This document shows, one piece after another, positions 51,520-60,339 of a stretch of DNA of 62,093 bases (positions are counted from its first letter, which is position 1; every line of letters begins with the position of its first letter). Position numbers and translations under genes: made by a program. Where the stretch lies: NCBI RefSeq assembly GCF_036388275.1, contig NZ_DASVSF010000007.1, positions 1-62,093 of the forward strand, read 5' to 3'. Source of the stretch: Longimicrobium sp. GTDB lineage: Bacteria > Gemmatimonadota > Gemmatimonadetes > Longimicrobiales > Longimicrobiaceae. The notes beneath the pieces were generated by a model that saw nothing but the letters and a program-made list of their open reading frames with translations, was not told the origin of the DNA and ran no database searches.

Positions 51520-52368
51520 GTGGCCCTGTCGGTCATCGTTTCCACGTACAACAAGCCGCGCGACCTGGAGCGGGTGCTCTGGGGTTACGCCGGCCAGTCT
51601 CGGAAAGATTTCGAGCTGCTGGTGGCCGACGACGGCTCCGGGCCCGAAACGCCCGAGGTCATCCGTCGCGTCTGCGCCGCGTCGGGGCTGGAAGTGGTGC
51701 ACGTGTGGCATGAGGACCGGGGCTTCCGCAAGAGCGAGATCGTCAACCGGGCCATCGAAGCTGCGGGGGGCGACACGCTGATGTTCACGGACGGCGACAC
51801 CATCCCGCGGAGCGACCTCGTCGAGGCGCATCTCCAGCTCGCGCGCCCGGGGAGATACCTGGGCGGCGGCTACGTGAAGCTGCCCGCTGAGGTCAGCGAC
51901 GCCATCACCGTGGATGACGTGCGCCAAGGGCGGTTCGCCGACCTGGGCTGGCTGCGTGACCGTGGATGGCGCCCGGGCCGGCGCGCGCTGCGGCTCATCC
52001 GCTCTCCCCGCGCCGCGGCGCTGCTGGACCGGCTGACGCCGACGGCGCCGCTGTTCGCGGGCAACAACTCGTCCGTGGCGCGCGACGCCATCTACGCGGT
52101 CAACGGCTTCGACATGGCGATGGGCTACGGCGGGCTGGACCGGGCTGTGGGCTACCGGCTCGTGAACCTGGGGGTGCGTGGGATCCAGGTTCGGCACCGG
52201 GCCGTCTGCATGCACCTTCACCACGATCGCCCGTACAAGGATCCGCAGGTGGTCCGGCGGAACCGGGAGATCCTGGAAACCATCCGGCGCACGGGGCAGA
52301 CGCGGGCCCTCGCGGGCCTCGCCGAGCTGCGGCCGGACCCTTCGCTGCGCGTGACCCGCATCAGCTGA
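51520..52368 (+). CDS. Family 2 glycosyltransferase (galactosyltransferase-like C-terminus)
   Basis: 282 residues, GTG start. GT-A fold: LSVIVSTYNKPRDLERVLWGYAGQSRKDFELLVADDGSG, metal-binding DGD at 91-93 (LMFTDGDTIP), and a C-terminal GT2/GT7-type region FAGNNSSVARDAIYAVNGFDMAMGYGGLDRAVGYRLVNLG. That last pattern (NGFDE..GYG..D...RL) is common in chondroitin-polymerase and beta-1,4-galactosyltransferase-like enzymes. Cytoplasmic; donor sugar unknown. In operon with lepA and fkbM. Confidence 0.87.
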   Translation: MALSVIVSTYNKPRDLERVLWGYAGQSRKDFELLVADDGSGPETPEVIRRVCAASGLEVVHVWHEDRGFRKSEIVNRAIEAAGGDTLMFTDGDTIPRSDLVEAHLQLARPGRYLGGGYVKLPAEVSDAITVDDVRQGRFADLGWLRDRGWRPGRRALRLIRSPRAAALLDRLTPTAPLFAGNNSSVARDAIYAVNGFDMAMGYGGLDRAVGYRLVNLGVRGIQVRHRAVCMHLHHDRPYKDPQVVRRNREILETIRRTGQTRALAGLAELRPDPSLRVTRIS

Positions 52369-52479
52369 CGGCCCGCCCCGCGTGCCTGCGACCGCACGCA
52401 CTTTCAACCGTCCAGACCGCATGTTACCTTGGCGCCCGATCGCCGCACGGGCGCGGCGAGGCGCCCAACAGGAGAGCGT

Positions 52480-53484
52480 ATGACGCCCGGAACGGCCGAG
52501 AAGAAGTGGATCGTGGGGGTGGACCTTGGGGGCACCAACATCGTCGTGGGGCTGGTGCCCATCGAGGGTGGCGAGGTGCTGGGCTTCCGCACGGTTCCCA
52601 CCGAGTCGGTGCGCGGCGCCAAGTTCGTCGTGGACCGCATCGTGTCGCTGGTGGAGGCGGCCATCACCGAGGTGACGGCGGCGCAGGGCACGTCGCGGGC
52701 GGCGGTGGCGGGGGTGGGCATCGGCTCGCCGGGGCCGCTGGACCGCAAGACGGGCACGGTGATCAACACTCCCAACCTGGGATGGCGCAACTTTCCCCTG
52801 CGCGACCTGGTGGCCAACCAGGTGAAACTGCCCTGCGCCCTGGACAACGACGCTAACTGCGCCACCTACGGCGAATGGTGGCTGGGCGCGGGCCGCGGCG
52901 TGAGCAGCCTGGTGGGGCTGACGCTGGGCACCGGCATCGGCGGCGGGATCGTGCTGGACGGGCAGATCTATCACGGCTGCAGCGACGTGGCCGGTGAGAT
53001 CGGGCACATGACCATCGACAGCAACGGCCGCAAGTGCAAGTGCGGCAACTACGGCTGCCTGGAGCAGTACGCCAGCGGCCCGGCCATCGCGCTGCGCGCG
53101 GCCGAGGGGATCGAGGCGGGCGCCGAGACCTCGCTGGTGGACATGGTGGACGGCAAGCTCGAGGACATCACCGCCGCCACGGTGTACGAGGCCACGGTGC
53201 AGGGCGACGCCTACGCGGCCGAGGTGATGAAGGACACGGCGCGGTTCCTGGGGGCCGGGGTGGCGAGCATCATCAACATCCTGAACCCCGAGATGGTGGT
53301 GATCGCGGGCGGCGTGACGCGCGCGGGTGACACCCTGTTCGAGCCGCTGCGCGCCGAGGTGCGCCGCCGCGCGTTCCGCAGCGCGCAGGAGTGCTGCAAG
53401 ATCGTTCCGGCCGAGCTTCCCGGCACCGCCGGCGTGGTGGGCGCCGCGGCTGTGTTCAAGCTGGAGAACTACGGGGCGGTGTAG
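52480..53484 (+). CDS. ROK-family sugar kinase (glucokinase-like)
   Basis: 334 residues from ATG 52480 (GGAGAG 4 nt before). Phosphate-binding VGVDLGGTNIVVGLV (about 12-26), GIGSPGPLD, substrate-binding NDANCATYGEWWLGAG with the catalytic aspartate, LTLGTGIGGGIVLDG, EIGHMTID and the ROK zinc motif CKCGNYGCLEQYAS. The adenosine motif near the end is VVIAGGVTRAG. ATP-dependent glucose phosphorylation is the likely reaction, although N-acetylmannosamine and other sugars are also used by this family. It lies 111 nt after the glycosyltransferase. Confidence 0.9.
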   Translation: MTPGTAEKKWIVGVDLGGTNIVVGLVPIEGGEVLGFRTVPTESVRGAKFVVDRIVSLVEAAITEVTAAQGTSRAAVAGVGIGSPGPLDRKTGTVINTPNLGWRNFPLRDLVANQVKLPCALDNDANCATYGEWWLGAGRGVSSLVGLTLGTGIGGGIVLDGQIYHGCSDVAGEIGHMTIDSNGRKCKCGNYGCLEQYASGPAIALRAAEGIEAGAETSLVDMVDGKLEDITAATVYEATVQGDAYAAEVMKDTARFLGAGVASIINILNPEMVVIAGGVTRAGDTLFEPLRAEVRRRAFRSAQECCKIVPAELPGTAGVVGAAAVFKLENYGAV

Positions 53485-54044
53485 GGGGCGCGCCCCACTT
53501 TGGGTTGAGGCGTGGGGAGGCAGGGCCGGTGCTCGGGCCGGCGCCCCCCATCCCCAACCCTTCCCCCGCAAACTGCGCGGGGGAAGGGAGCCAGCTCGGT
53601 GCGCGAGGCCAGCCGAAGCGCAATGTGTCATCCTGAGGCCCAGGCGCACTGGACTCGCCCACAGCACAGACCTGGCGGGCCGAAGGATCTAGCCCGGGGC
53701 ACGAACCAGCCGGGGCGCGGCAGCGGTCACCGTAGCCGAGGCCTCGGCTGCCGTGGGGCCCTCACCCCGCCGCGCTGACACGTGTGCGACCCTCTCCCAC
53801 AAACAGCGTGGGAGAGGGGGTACACTTCGGGGGTTGGTGCACCAGGCCAGCCGAAGCGCAATTCAGGTCTCCCCCTCCCCTGCGCAGCGGGGGAAGGGGG
53901 CCGGGGGGAGGGGGCTCCCAAGGCATGCACGACAGCCCGCTTCACCACAAGCGAAGTTCTCCCCTCTCCGCACGTAGTTTGTGCGGGGAGGGGCCGGGGG
54001 AGGGGCCTCCCGCCTGACGGATCAGGCCCACAGACGACGGACGA
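53485..54044. repeat. 560-bp intergenic block of dispersed modules B, D, E, C, C
   Basis: 53543-53592 B (CCCCATCCCCAACCC, TTCCCCCGCAAACTGCGCGG). 53635-53832 D+E (TGTCATCCTGAGGCCCAGGC, CGAAGGATCTAGCC, GCCGAGGCCTCGGCTGCCGT, CCCTCTCCCACAAACAGCGT). 53868-53912 C (CCCCCTCCCCTGCGCAGCGG). 53957-54009 C (CCCCTCTCCGCACGTAGTTT). Parallels 42420-43102 in content but in a different order. No gene. Confidence 0.8.
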
Positions 54045-54794
54045 ATGTTCATTCTCTGCACCAACGACGACGGATACCTGGCCCCGGGGCTGGGCGTGCT
54101 TTCCGAGGCGGCCAAGGCGCTGGGCGACGTGCACGTCGTGGCGCCCGACCGCGAGCAGAGCGCGCAGAGCCACGCGCTGACCATGCACTTTCCCCTGCGC
54201 GCCAAGCAGGTGCGCGAGGGGGTCCATCACGTGGACGGCACGCCCACGGACTGCGTGGCCGTGGCGCTCGGGGCGCTGCTGGAACGCAAGCCCGACCTGG
54301 TGCTCAGCGGCATCAACCACGGCCCGAACATGGGCGAGGACGTGCTGTACTCGGGCACCGTCGCCGCGGCCATGGAGGCGACGATCCTGGGCATTCCCGC
54401 GGTCGCCGTTTCGTACGCCGGGCGCGACGCCGCGCACATGCAGAGCTACGGGCCGCTGCTGGAGGCGCTGCTTCCGCAGCTCGCCACCCGCGGCGAGTTC
54501 CCGGCGGAAACGCTGCTGAACGTGAACCTGCCGCCCATCGACGCGTCTGCCGTCAAAGGCGTGCAGGTTACCCGGCTGGCGCGCCGCGTCTACGCCGATT
54601 CGCTCACCCGCGCGCACGACCCCAATGGCCGCGAGTACTTCTGGATCGGCGGGGGCAACGTGGAGTGGTCGGCGCCGGAGGGAACGGACTTCCACGCGGT
54701 GAACGAGGGCTACGTCTCGGTGACGCCGCTGCACCTGGACCTCACCAACCACGCCCTGATCCAGGACGTCGCCGCGTGGAACCTCGCGGTATGA
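54045..54794 (+). CDS. surE: 5'/3'-nucleotidase SurE
   Basis: 249 residues. Metal site: D8 and D9 in CTNDDGYLAPGL, serine in REQSAQSHALT, N in LSGINHGPNMGEDVLYSGTVAAAMEA (the SGxNxGxN signature), and GTPTDCV. Dephosphorylates nucleoside 5'- and 3'-monophosphates in the cytoplasm. Its stop overlaps pcm by 4 nt, the conserved surE-pcm arrangement linked to stationary-phase survival. ATG 54045 directly follows the repeat block, and no strong ribosome-binding site is visible. Confidence 0.96.
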   Translation: MFILCTNDDGYLAPGLGVLSEAAKALGDVHVVAPDREQSAQSHALTMHFPLRAKQVREGVHHVDGTPTDCVAVALGALLERKPDLVLSGINHGPNMGEDVLYSGTVAAAMEATILGIPAVAVSYAGRDAAHMQSYGPLLEALLPQLATRGEFPAETLLNVNLPPIDASAVKGVQVTRLARRVYADSLTRAHDPNGREYFWIGGGNVEWSAPEGTDFHAVNEGYVSVTPLHLDLTNHALIQDVAAWNLAV

Positions 54795-55447
54795 GCGACC
54801 GCTACACCGGGCAGCGGCGCGCGCTCATCGGCACCATGCAGGAGCGCGGGATCCGCGACCTGAACGTGCTGCGCGCCTTCGACGAGGTGCACCGCCACGA
54901 GTTTTTGCCAGACGCGGTGCGCCACCGCGCGTACGAAGACGCGCCTGTCCCCATCGGCTACCAGCAGACGGCGTCGCAGCCCTCGTTGCAGGCGCTGTAC
55001 ATGCAGGTGCTCGACCTGCAGCGCGACGACAAGGTGCTGGAGATCGGCACGGGGTGCGGCTTTCAGACGGCCGTGCTTGCCAAGCTGGTGGACCGCGTCT
55101 ACTCGGTGGAGCGCATCCGCGAGCTTTCCATCCGCTCCCGTGAAAAGCTCGACCAGCTCCGCATCAGCAACGTAGCGCTGCTGGTGGGGGACGGGACGAT
55201 CGGATGGAGCCGCTACGCGCCCTTCGACGCCATCTTGGTGGCCGCGGCGGCGCCGGACGTACCGCAGCCGCTGCTGGACCAGCTGGCGCCGGGCGGGCGG
55301 ATGCTGATTCCCGTCGGCGGGCGCGATATGCAGCAGCTGATGCTGATCACCCGCGAGGCCGACGGCTTCAGCGAGCGCGAGGTGACGGCGTGCACCTTCG
55401 TGCCGCTGCTGGGCCGCTTCGGCTGGATGGACGCGCCCCGCGCCTGA
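54791..55447 (+). CDS. pcm: Protein-L-isoaspartate O-methyltransferase
   Basis: 218 residues; ATG overlaps surE's stop. Repairs isoaspartyl damage with SAM. N-terminal MQERGIRDLNVLRAFDEVHRHEFLPDAVRHRAYEDAPVPIGYQQTASQPSLQALYMQVL, then SAM motif DKVLEIGTGCGFQTAVLAKL, post-I VYSVERI and PFDAILVAAAAPDVPQPLLDQLAPGGRMLIPVG. This is the full set of PCMT motifs, with typical 'GYQQTASQP' at the active site. Confidence 0.95.
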   Translation: MSDRYTGQRRALIGTMQERGIRDLNVLRAFDEVHRHEFLPDAVRHRAYEDAPVPIGYQQTASQPSLQALYMQVLDLQRDDKVLEIGTGCGFQTAVLAKLVDRVYSVERIRELSIRSREKLDQLRISNVALLVGDGTIGWSRYAPFDAILVAAAAPDVPQPLLDQLAPGGRMLIPVGGRDMQQLMLITREADGFSEREVTACTFVPLLGRFGWMDAPRA

Positions 55448-55478
55448 GACGTGGGGCAGGGTGGCGGGCCGCAAATCG

Positions 55479-55507
55479 TTGACACCGCTCGCCGTCCGCC
55501 GTACGTT
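55479..55507 (+). promoter_or_regulatory. Candidate promoter for the acidic protein gene
   Basis: TTGACA (55479-55484), 17 nt, TACGTT (55502-55507), 68 nt before the ATG at 55575 and 32 nt after the pcm stop. A perfect -35, a fair -10. Confidence 0.5.
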
Positions 55508-55574
55508 CCGCCCAGCATCCCGCTGCTCCAGGCACCACCGCGGACACCCGCGCGCCCCCTTCTCCCAAGACCCA

Positions 55575-56690
55575 ATGACCGGTCCCAACGGCGATTCCTT
55601 CGACGGCTTCGTCTTTCCGCCGTTCATCCCCACCGCCTCTCGCGCCACTCCAGCGCCGCCCCCGGCACCCGCTGCCGCGCCGCCGACCCCCCCGGTCGAG
55701 GCGCCGCGGCCCGTCACGAATGAGGTGGTGGATGCGCAGCCCGCGCGGGTGACCATGCCATGGGACGCGGAGACGCCCATCGTCCGCGACGCCGATGCGG
55801 GCCGTGCGGACGCTGAGGCGGACGAGGATGACCACGAGGATCTTCCGTGGCTGGAGGTGCCGGCGCCGCGCGAGCCGGCGGCACCCGAGGCTGAGACGCC
55901 CGCGTTCGTGGCGGACGACGTCGTTCCCGTGGCCGAGTCTACGGCAGCGGAAGCGGATGAGCCCCGCGCCGCGCCTGCCGCTGACGACGCGTTCCCCGAC
56001 TGGATGGCGTGGGGCGCCACGGACGAGGCCGACGCCGCGCGAGAGATGGGCAACGTCGATCCCATCGCCGGGCTGGAGAACCTGGTGCCGATGAACGACG
56101 CGACAGACACGCGCGACGTCGCCCCGGACGAGGACGCCACGCTGGCCGCATTCCCGGTCGAGGACGAGCCCGCGTTCGATCCGGCCGACCTCCACGCCCC
56201 CCGGCCGGAACCCCGCCACCAGCCCGCAGCTGCGGACGCCGATTTCCTGGCCGCAGGCTTCGGCGGGGGCGACTTCCTGCTGCGCGCACTCCAGGCCAGC
56301 CAGCTCGCGCCCGCCGAGGAGCCGGTCCGCACCCCCGTGGAGGACACGCCGGAGATCGCCGCTTCAACCACGGACGACGCACAGGCGATCGCCCCGGAGC
56401 CCGATCCGTTCACCGCGGCCGCCGTTGCCGAAGCGGAGGCGTTCGCCCCGGCGGAGCCCGAAGCTGATGTCGAGACCACCCCGGTCGCCGCCACGTCGCC
56501 CGGCGCGCAGCCGGCTGCCGTGGCCCACGGGCTGGCCGACGCGTTCGGTGAGGTGGCCGGACGGCTGGAGGACATCGCGCGCACCCTGCGCGAGCGCCCC
56601 GACTCGCTCCTCTCCGGCGGCTCCGACGATCCGCTGGCGCTGCTGGTGACGGGATACGTGCTCGGCTACACGCAGGGCCGCCGGTCGTAG
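55575..56690 (+). CDS. Acidic, Pro/Ala-rich disordered protein with conserved-looking ends
   Basis: 371 residues from ATG 55575. Start MTGPNGDSFDGFVFPPFIPTAS, then about 270 residues of low-complexity Ala, Pro, Glu, Asp with short aromatic islands (EDLPWLEVP, FPDWMAWGATDEAD, FLAAGFGGGDFLLRALQASQ). The C-terminal 60 residues look folded: HGLADAFGEVAGRLEDIARTLRERP then PLALLVTGYVLGYTQGRRS. No signal peptide. The two ordered ends with a long acidic linker suggest a tethering or scaffolding protein. Family not recognised. Confidence 0.6.
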   Translation: MTGPNGDSFDGFVFPPFIPTASRATPAPPPAPAAAPPTPPVEAPRPVTNEVVDAQPARVTMPWDAETPIVRDADAGRADAEADEDDHEDLPWLEVPAPREPAAPEAETPAFVADDVVPVAESTAAEADEPRAAPAADDAFPDWMAWGATDEADAAREMGNVDPIAGLENLVPMNDATDTRDVAPDEDATLAAFPVEDEPAFDPADLHAPRPEPRHQPAAADADFLAAGFGGGDFLLRALQASQLAPAEEPVRTPVEDTPEIAASTTDDAQAIAPEPDPFTAAAVAEAEAFAPAEPEADVETTPVAATSPGAQPAAVAHGLADAFGEVAGRLEDIARTLRERPDSLLSGGSDDPLALLVTGYVLGYTQGRRS

Positions 56691-56704
56691 CCTGCATGAA
56701 CGAA

Positions 56705-56748
56705 GCAGACCGGCCCTCCCGCGATCGATCGCGGGAGGGCCGGTCTGC
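56705..56748. terminator. 44-nt perfect palindrome, likely bidirectional terminator
   Basis: Two 22-nt arms meeting at GATCGATC: left arm GCAGACCGGCCCTCCCGCG.., right arm its exact complement. Lies between convergent genes (plus gene ends 56690, minus gene ends 56765). Strong enough to stop transcription from both sides, though no T tract follows. Confidence 0.7.
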
Positions 56749-56764
56749 GTTCACGCTCGTACGC

Positions 56765-57004
56765 TCAGCGCGCGTGCGCGGCGTCCTTGCCCTGTTCCGA
56801 AAGCACGTCCGCCAGCGCCATGATGGCGCCCGTGGCGATGGCCCAGCCCAGCATCATTCCCAGCCCGCTCTGGCGGCGCGCCTTCCGCGGCAGCCGCGGC
56901 GCGCCGTTTTCCCGGTGCAGCATCCCCCGCGTGTAGCTGCGCGCCATCTTCGACGCCGCCGTTCCCGCCACCGCCCACATCAGCTTGCCACCCAGACTGG
57001 CCAT
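56765..57004 (-). CDS. DUF4235-like small membrane protein
   Basis: 79 residues; GGAGG lies 5 nt before the ATG. Start MASLGGKLMWAVAGTAASKMARSYTRGM matches the DUF4235 pattern ('.KL....ag..a.k.ar'). A basic middle (PRLPRKARRQ) and one membrane helix GLGMMLGWAIATGAIMALADVL. Inner-membrane, unknown function. Sits beside CsbD-like and DUF1206 genes, which fits a general stress or envelope group. Confidence 0.65.
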   Translation of the reverse strand: MASLGGKLMWAVAGTAASKMARSYTRGMLHRENGAPRLPRKARRQSGLGMMLGWAIATGAIMALADVLSEQGKDAAHAR

Positions 57005-57199
57005 GTATGCCTCCTGTTCTCTGCGTTTCCCCCGCCAGAAGGCGCCGCTGCAGTGCAGGAGGCGGGCCATTCGTCTTCGCGCTGAGGGGCCAAGAAAGAA
57101 CGGCGGGAGCAAGCTTCTCGCCACCCTGAACGCGGTACGGCTCTTGCCCCTCTCCGCTGCCACTGAGGGACGGAAAACTCGTACTGGAGGGAAGATACC

Positions 57200-57403
57200 A
57201 TGGACGATCGCAACCTTACCGAGCGCGGTGTCGACAACAACATCACCGGCGCGCTGAAGGACCTGGGCGGCAAGGTCAAGGACGCCGTGGGCGGTCTTAC
57301 CGGCGACAGCAGCCTGCAGGCCGAGGGCAAGCTCGACCAGGGCGAGGGCAAGCTGCAGGACAAGCTGGGCGACCTGCAGCGCGGCATCGACCGCAAGCTG
57401 TAA
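57200..57403 (+). CDS. CsbD-family stress protein
   Basis: 67 residues; GGAGG 9 nt before the ATG. Pattern NITGALKDLGGKVKDAVGGLTGDSSLQAEGKLDQGEGKLQDKLGDLQ is the CsbD domain, a short hydrophilic helical protein induced by general stress (sigma-B in Bacillus). High Gly/Lys/Asp and no cysteine. The upstream 190 nt should carry its promoter. Followed by its own terminator. Confidence 0.88.
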   Translation: MDDRNLTERGVDNNITGALKDLGGKVKDAVGGLTGDSSLQAEGKLDQGEGKLQDKLGDLQRGIDRKL

Positions 57404-57422
57404 GCACCGGCAGACCTACGGA

Positions 57423-57449
57423 GCGCGGCGGCCACGACGGCCGCCGCGC
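57423..57449 (+). terminator. Terminator of the CsbD-like gene
   Basis: GCGCGGCGGCC, 5-nt loop, GGCCGCCGCGC followed by TTTTCTTTT: a textbook intrinsic terminator 20 nt after the stop. Confidence 0.9.
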
Positions 57450-57476
57450 TTTTCTTTTCCGAGCACGGAGGCAGAG

Positions 57477-58313
57477 TTGACGGACGTCTCTTCACGGGTG
57501 CAGGCGGCCGGGCGGCGTGCGGCCAGCGACGCCGCGCCCTGGGTCACGCGGCTGGCGCGCATGGGCTACGCGGCCAAGGGCCTGGTGTACCTCACGATCG
57601 GCGGCCTCTCGGCGCAGGCGGCGTGGTCCGCCGGGCGTGTGGAAGGCTCCGAGGGCGCGCTCTCCACCCTGCGCGGCCAGCCGTTCGGGTGGACGCTGCT
57701 GGCGATGATGGCCGTCGGCCTTGCCGGATACGTGGTGTGGCGCGTGGTGCAGACCGCGCTGGACCCCGAGAACAAGGGGAGCGATGCGAAAGGCCTGGGT
57801 GCGCGCGCCGGCTACGCGATCAGCGCCGTCGCGTACGCGGGGCTCGCGCTCGAGGCGGTGCGGCTGCTGTCCGGTGGCGGCAGCCAGGGTAGCGGCGGAT
57901 CGCACTGGACGGGGGCGGTGATGGAGAAGCCGTTCGGGCAGCTGCTGGTGGGCGCCGTGGGGCTGGGGATCGCCGCCTACGGCCTGTTTCAGCTGTACCG
58001 CGGCGCAACGTCCGACATCGCCAAGCGCCTGGGCTTCGGCGGGCTGAACGCGGACCTGCGCCGGCGCATCGTAACGCTGGGCCGGGTGGGGACGTGCGCG
58101 CGCGGCGTGGTGTTCGCCATCGCGGGGTGGATGGTGATCCTGGCGGCGCTGCGCCACCAGCCCGGCAAGGCCGCCGGGCTGCAGGGCGCGCTCGTCACGC
58201 TGCGGGAGCAGTCGCACGGGCGCTGGCTGCTGGGCGCCGCCGCCCTGGGACTGATGGCGTACGGCGTTTTCCAGCTGGCCAAGGCCCGCTACCGGCGCAT
58301 TCAGCCGGCCTGA
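57477..58313 (+). CDS. DUF1206 membrane protein
   Basis: 278 residues, TTG start 57477 with GGAGG upstream. Three DUF1206 units in tandem, each with two helices and the RxGYxAKGxVY-type start: RLARMGYAAKGLVYLTIGGLSA, RAGYAISAVAYAGLALEAVR and TLGRVGTCARGVVFAIAGWMVI. The paired helices end with 'GLAGYVVWRVVQ', 'GLGIAAYGLFQLYRG' and 'LGLMAYGVFQLAKA'. About six membrane helices in the inner membrane. Function unknown; found across many phyla. It converges with the YtxJ-like gene, 1 nt apart. Confidence 0.9.
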   Translation: MTDVSSRVQAAGRRAASDAAPWVTRLARMGYAAKGLVYLTIGGLSAQAAWSAGRVEGSEGALSTLRGQPFGWTLLAMMAVGLAGYVVWRVVQTALDPENKGSDAKGLGARAGYAISAVAYAGLALEAVRLLSGGGSQGSGGSHWTGAVMEKPFGQLLVGAVGLGIAAYGLFQLYRGATSDIAKRLGFGGLNADLRRRIVTLGRVGTCARGVVFAIAGWMVILAALRHQPGKAAGLQGALVTLREQSHGRWLLGAAALGLMAYGVFQLAKARYRRIQPA

Positions 58314-58314
58314 A

Positions 58315-58632
58315 TCAGCCGATCTGCTCCTCGAGCGCCGAGGCGGTGACGTCGAAGTGGGTGGCATGCCAGTCGGGCTTGCCCCCGCGAACGATGATCA
58401 CCTGCGGCGACTCGTGCTCGAGCCCCGTCTTTTCCGACACGTACTCCGACGCCTCGGGCGCCTCGTGCACGTCGAGCTTGAAGACCGGGGCATCGGGCCG
58501 GCGCTCCAGGAAGCTTTCCATCTCGCGCCGCGCATTGGCGCTGATGGGGCACGTCATGCTGTACTTGAAGAGGATGGCCCCGTCCTGGCCCAGCGCCTCG
58601 TCGACGTCCTGCCTGCTGGCGATCTGCTTCAT
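58315..58632 (-). CDS. YtxJ-like monothiol bacilliredoxin (DUF2847)
   Basis: 105 residues. Thioredoxin fold with a single-cysteine site: GAILFKYSMTCPISANARREMESFLERRPDAPVFKLDVHEAPEASEYVSEKTGLEHESPQVIIVRGGKPDWHATHFDVTASALEEQI. The TCPIS motif matches TCPVS of YtxJ, which resolves bacillithiol mixed disulfides. A cis-proline (SPQVII) is present. This implies that the organism uses bacillithiol or a similar thiol. Start ATG 58632 chosen by fit to the family. Confidence 0.88.
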   Translation of the reverse strand: MKQIASRQDVDEALGQDGAILFKYSMTCPISANARREMESFLERRPDAPVFKLDVHEAPEASEYVSEKTGLEHESPQVIIVRGGKPDWHATHFDVTASALEEQIG

Positions 58633-58800
58633 GTCCCGCGGCTCCCGCTCCCGGTGATCCACGTCCGCGGCGGCGAATCCGCCGCGAACCAGGCCGGGCA
58701 CCCGGCGCAAGCCGCATACCGCCAAGTGCGGGGGCCAGAAACAGACGGGCGGCGATCCCCCCAGGGGACCGCCGCCGTTGGAGCATCTACCAGCCGGGCT

Positions 58801-60339
58801 TCAGACCGCGCGCGTGCCCTCGCCACCCGGCCGAAGGCGGCTGTGCCGGTAGCCGTACAGGAAGTACAGCACCAGGCCCACCGCCATCCAGATCCCGAAG
58901 CGCTCCCAGGTGACCGCGGGCAGCTTGAACATCAGGAATCCGCAGGAAACGATGGCGGCCGGCGCCACGAACCAGACGAAGGGCGTGCGGAACGGGCGAT
59001 GGCGCTCCGGCTCGCGCCAGCGCAGCACCATCACCCCCGCGGCCACCAGCACGAAGGCGAAGAGCGTCCCGATGTTGGTGAGCTCGATCACCTCGTTGAT
59101 GTTGGCGAACGCGGCGAAGAAGGCCACGAACGCACCCGTCAGGATGGTGGTGACGTGCGGGGTGCGGTACTTGGGGTGCAGCTTGGCGGCAAAAGGCGGA
59201 AGCAGCCCGTCGCGCGCCATCGAATAGAAGATGCGCGGCTGGCCCATCTGGAAGACGAGCAGCACCGAGGCCATCGCCACCACCGCGCCGAACGAGATGA
59301 TCCCCGCCACCCAGTCGTAGCCGCGCTCCGAGAAGGCGCTGGCCAGCGGGTCCGCCGTTCCGTGCTGGTCCCACGGCACCAGCCCCGTCATCACCAGCGT
59401 CACGACGATGTAGATGACGGAGGTGACGCCGAGCGACCACATCATGGCCCGCGGCATGTCGCGCTGCGGGTTCTTGGCCTCTTCGGCGGCGGTGGACACC
59501 GCGTCGAAGCCGATGTACGCGAAGAAGATCAGCGATGCGCCCACGAAGACGCCGTTCCAGCCGTTCGGCATGAACGGGCTCCAGTTCTCGGGCCGCACCC
59601 AGAACGCGCCGATGACGATGAAGAAGACGAGGATCGCCAGCTTCAGGATGACCATCACCGTGTTGGCCCACGCGCTCTCGCGGATGCCCTTCACCAGGAT
59701 CCAGGTGATCAGCCCCACGATCACCACGGCGGGGAGGTTGAAGATGACGGGCAGACCCAGCACGTGCGGCGCGTTCTGCCATGCGTGCGCGGCATCGAGC
59801 GTGGCGCCGGTGACGGTCGGGTCCGCCTGCAGCTCGGCGAACGCCTGCCTCGCGGTGCGCGGGTCCGTGGCCAGCCACTCCGGCAGCCCCAGCCCGAACC
59901 CCTTCATCAGCGTTTGGAAGTACGCGCCCCACGACACCGCCACGGCGATGTTGCCCACCGCGTACTCGATGATCAGGTCCCAGCCGATGATCCACGCCAC
60001 CAGCTCGCCCAGGGTGGCGTAGGCGTACGTGTAGGCGCTGCCGGCCTGGGGGATCAGCGAGGCGAACTCGGCGTAGCACAGCGCGGCGAACCCGCAGGCG
60101 ATGGCCACCAGCACGTACGACAGCACCAGGCCGGGCCCGGCGCCCACGTGGTTGGGCCCGCCAGAAACCGCGGTGCCGGCGCCGGAAAAGATGCCCGCGC
60201 CGATGATGGCGCCGATGCCCAGCGAGGTGAGCTGCCACACGCCCAGCGAGCGCCGCAGTCCGTGCTCTACCTCTACCTGCGGATCTACGTGCTCCGACCG
60301 CGCCTCGTTGATCTGCTTCCTGCGGAGGAGTTGCGACAT
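58801..60339 (-). CDS. APC-superfamily amino acid permease (cationic amino acid transporter-like)
   Basis: 512 residues, 12 or more membrane helices. N-terminus with R-rich helix (LLRRKQINEARSE) then SLGVWQLTSLGIGAIIGAGIFSGAGTAV, the APC substrate-binding loop (GAIIGAGIF). Other landmarks: YAEFASLIPQAGSAYTYAYATLGELVAWIIGWDLIIEYAVGN, FFAYIGFDAVSTAAEEAKNPQRDMPRA and PRIFYSMARDGLLPPF. This matches the YfnA/CAT branch of cationic amino acid transporters. It imports amino acids, probably by proton symport or exchange. ATG 60339. Divergent from the moxR-type gene. Confidence 0.9.
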   Translation of the reverse strand: MSQLLRRKQINEARSEHVDPQVEVEHGLRRSLGVWQLTSLGIGAIIGAGIFSGAGTAVSGGPNHVGAGPGLVLSYVLVAIACGFAALCYAEFASLIPQAGSAYTYAYATLGELVAWIIGWDLIIEYAVGNIAVAVSWGAYFQTLMKGFGLGLPEWLATDPRTARQAFAELQADPTVTGATLDAAHAWQNAPHVLGLPVIFNLPAVVIVGLITWILVKGIRESAWANTVMVILKLAILVFFIVIGAFWVRPENWSPFMPNGWNGVFVGASLIFFAYIGFDAVSTAAEEAKNPQRDMPRAMMWSLGVTSVIYIVVTLVMTGLVPWDQHGTADPLASAFSERGYDWVAGIISFGAVVAMASVLLVFQMGQPRIFYSMARDGLLPPFAAKLHPKYRTPHVTTILTGAFVAFFAAFANINEVIELTNIGTLFAFVLVAAGVMVLRWREPERHRPFRTPFVWFVAPAAIVSCGFLMFKLPAVTWERFGIWMAVGLVLYFLYGYRHSRLRPGGEGTRAV

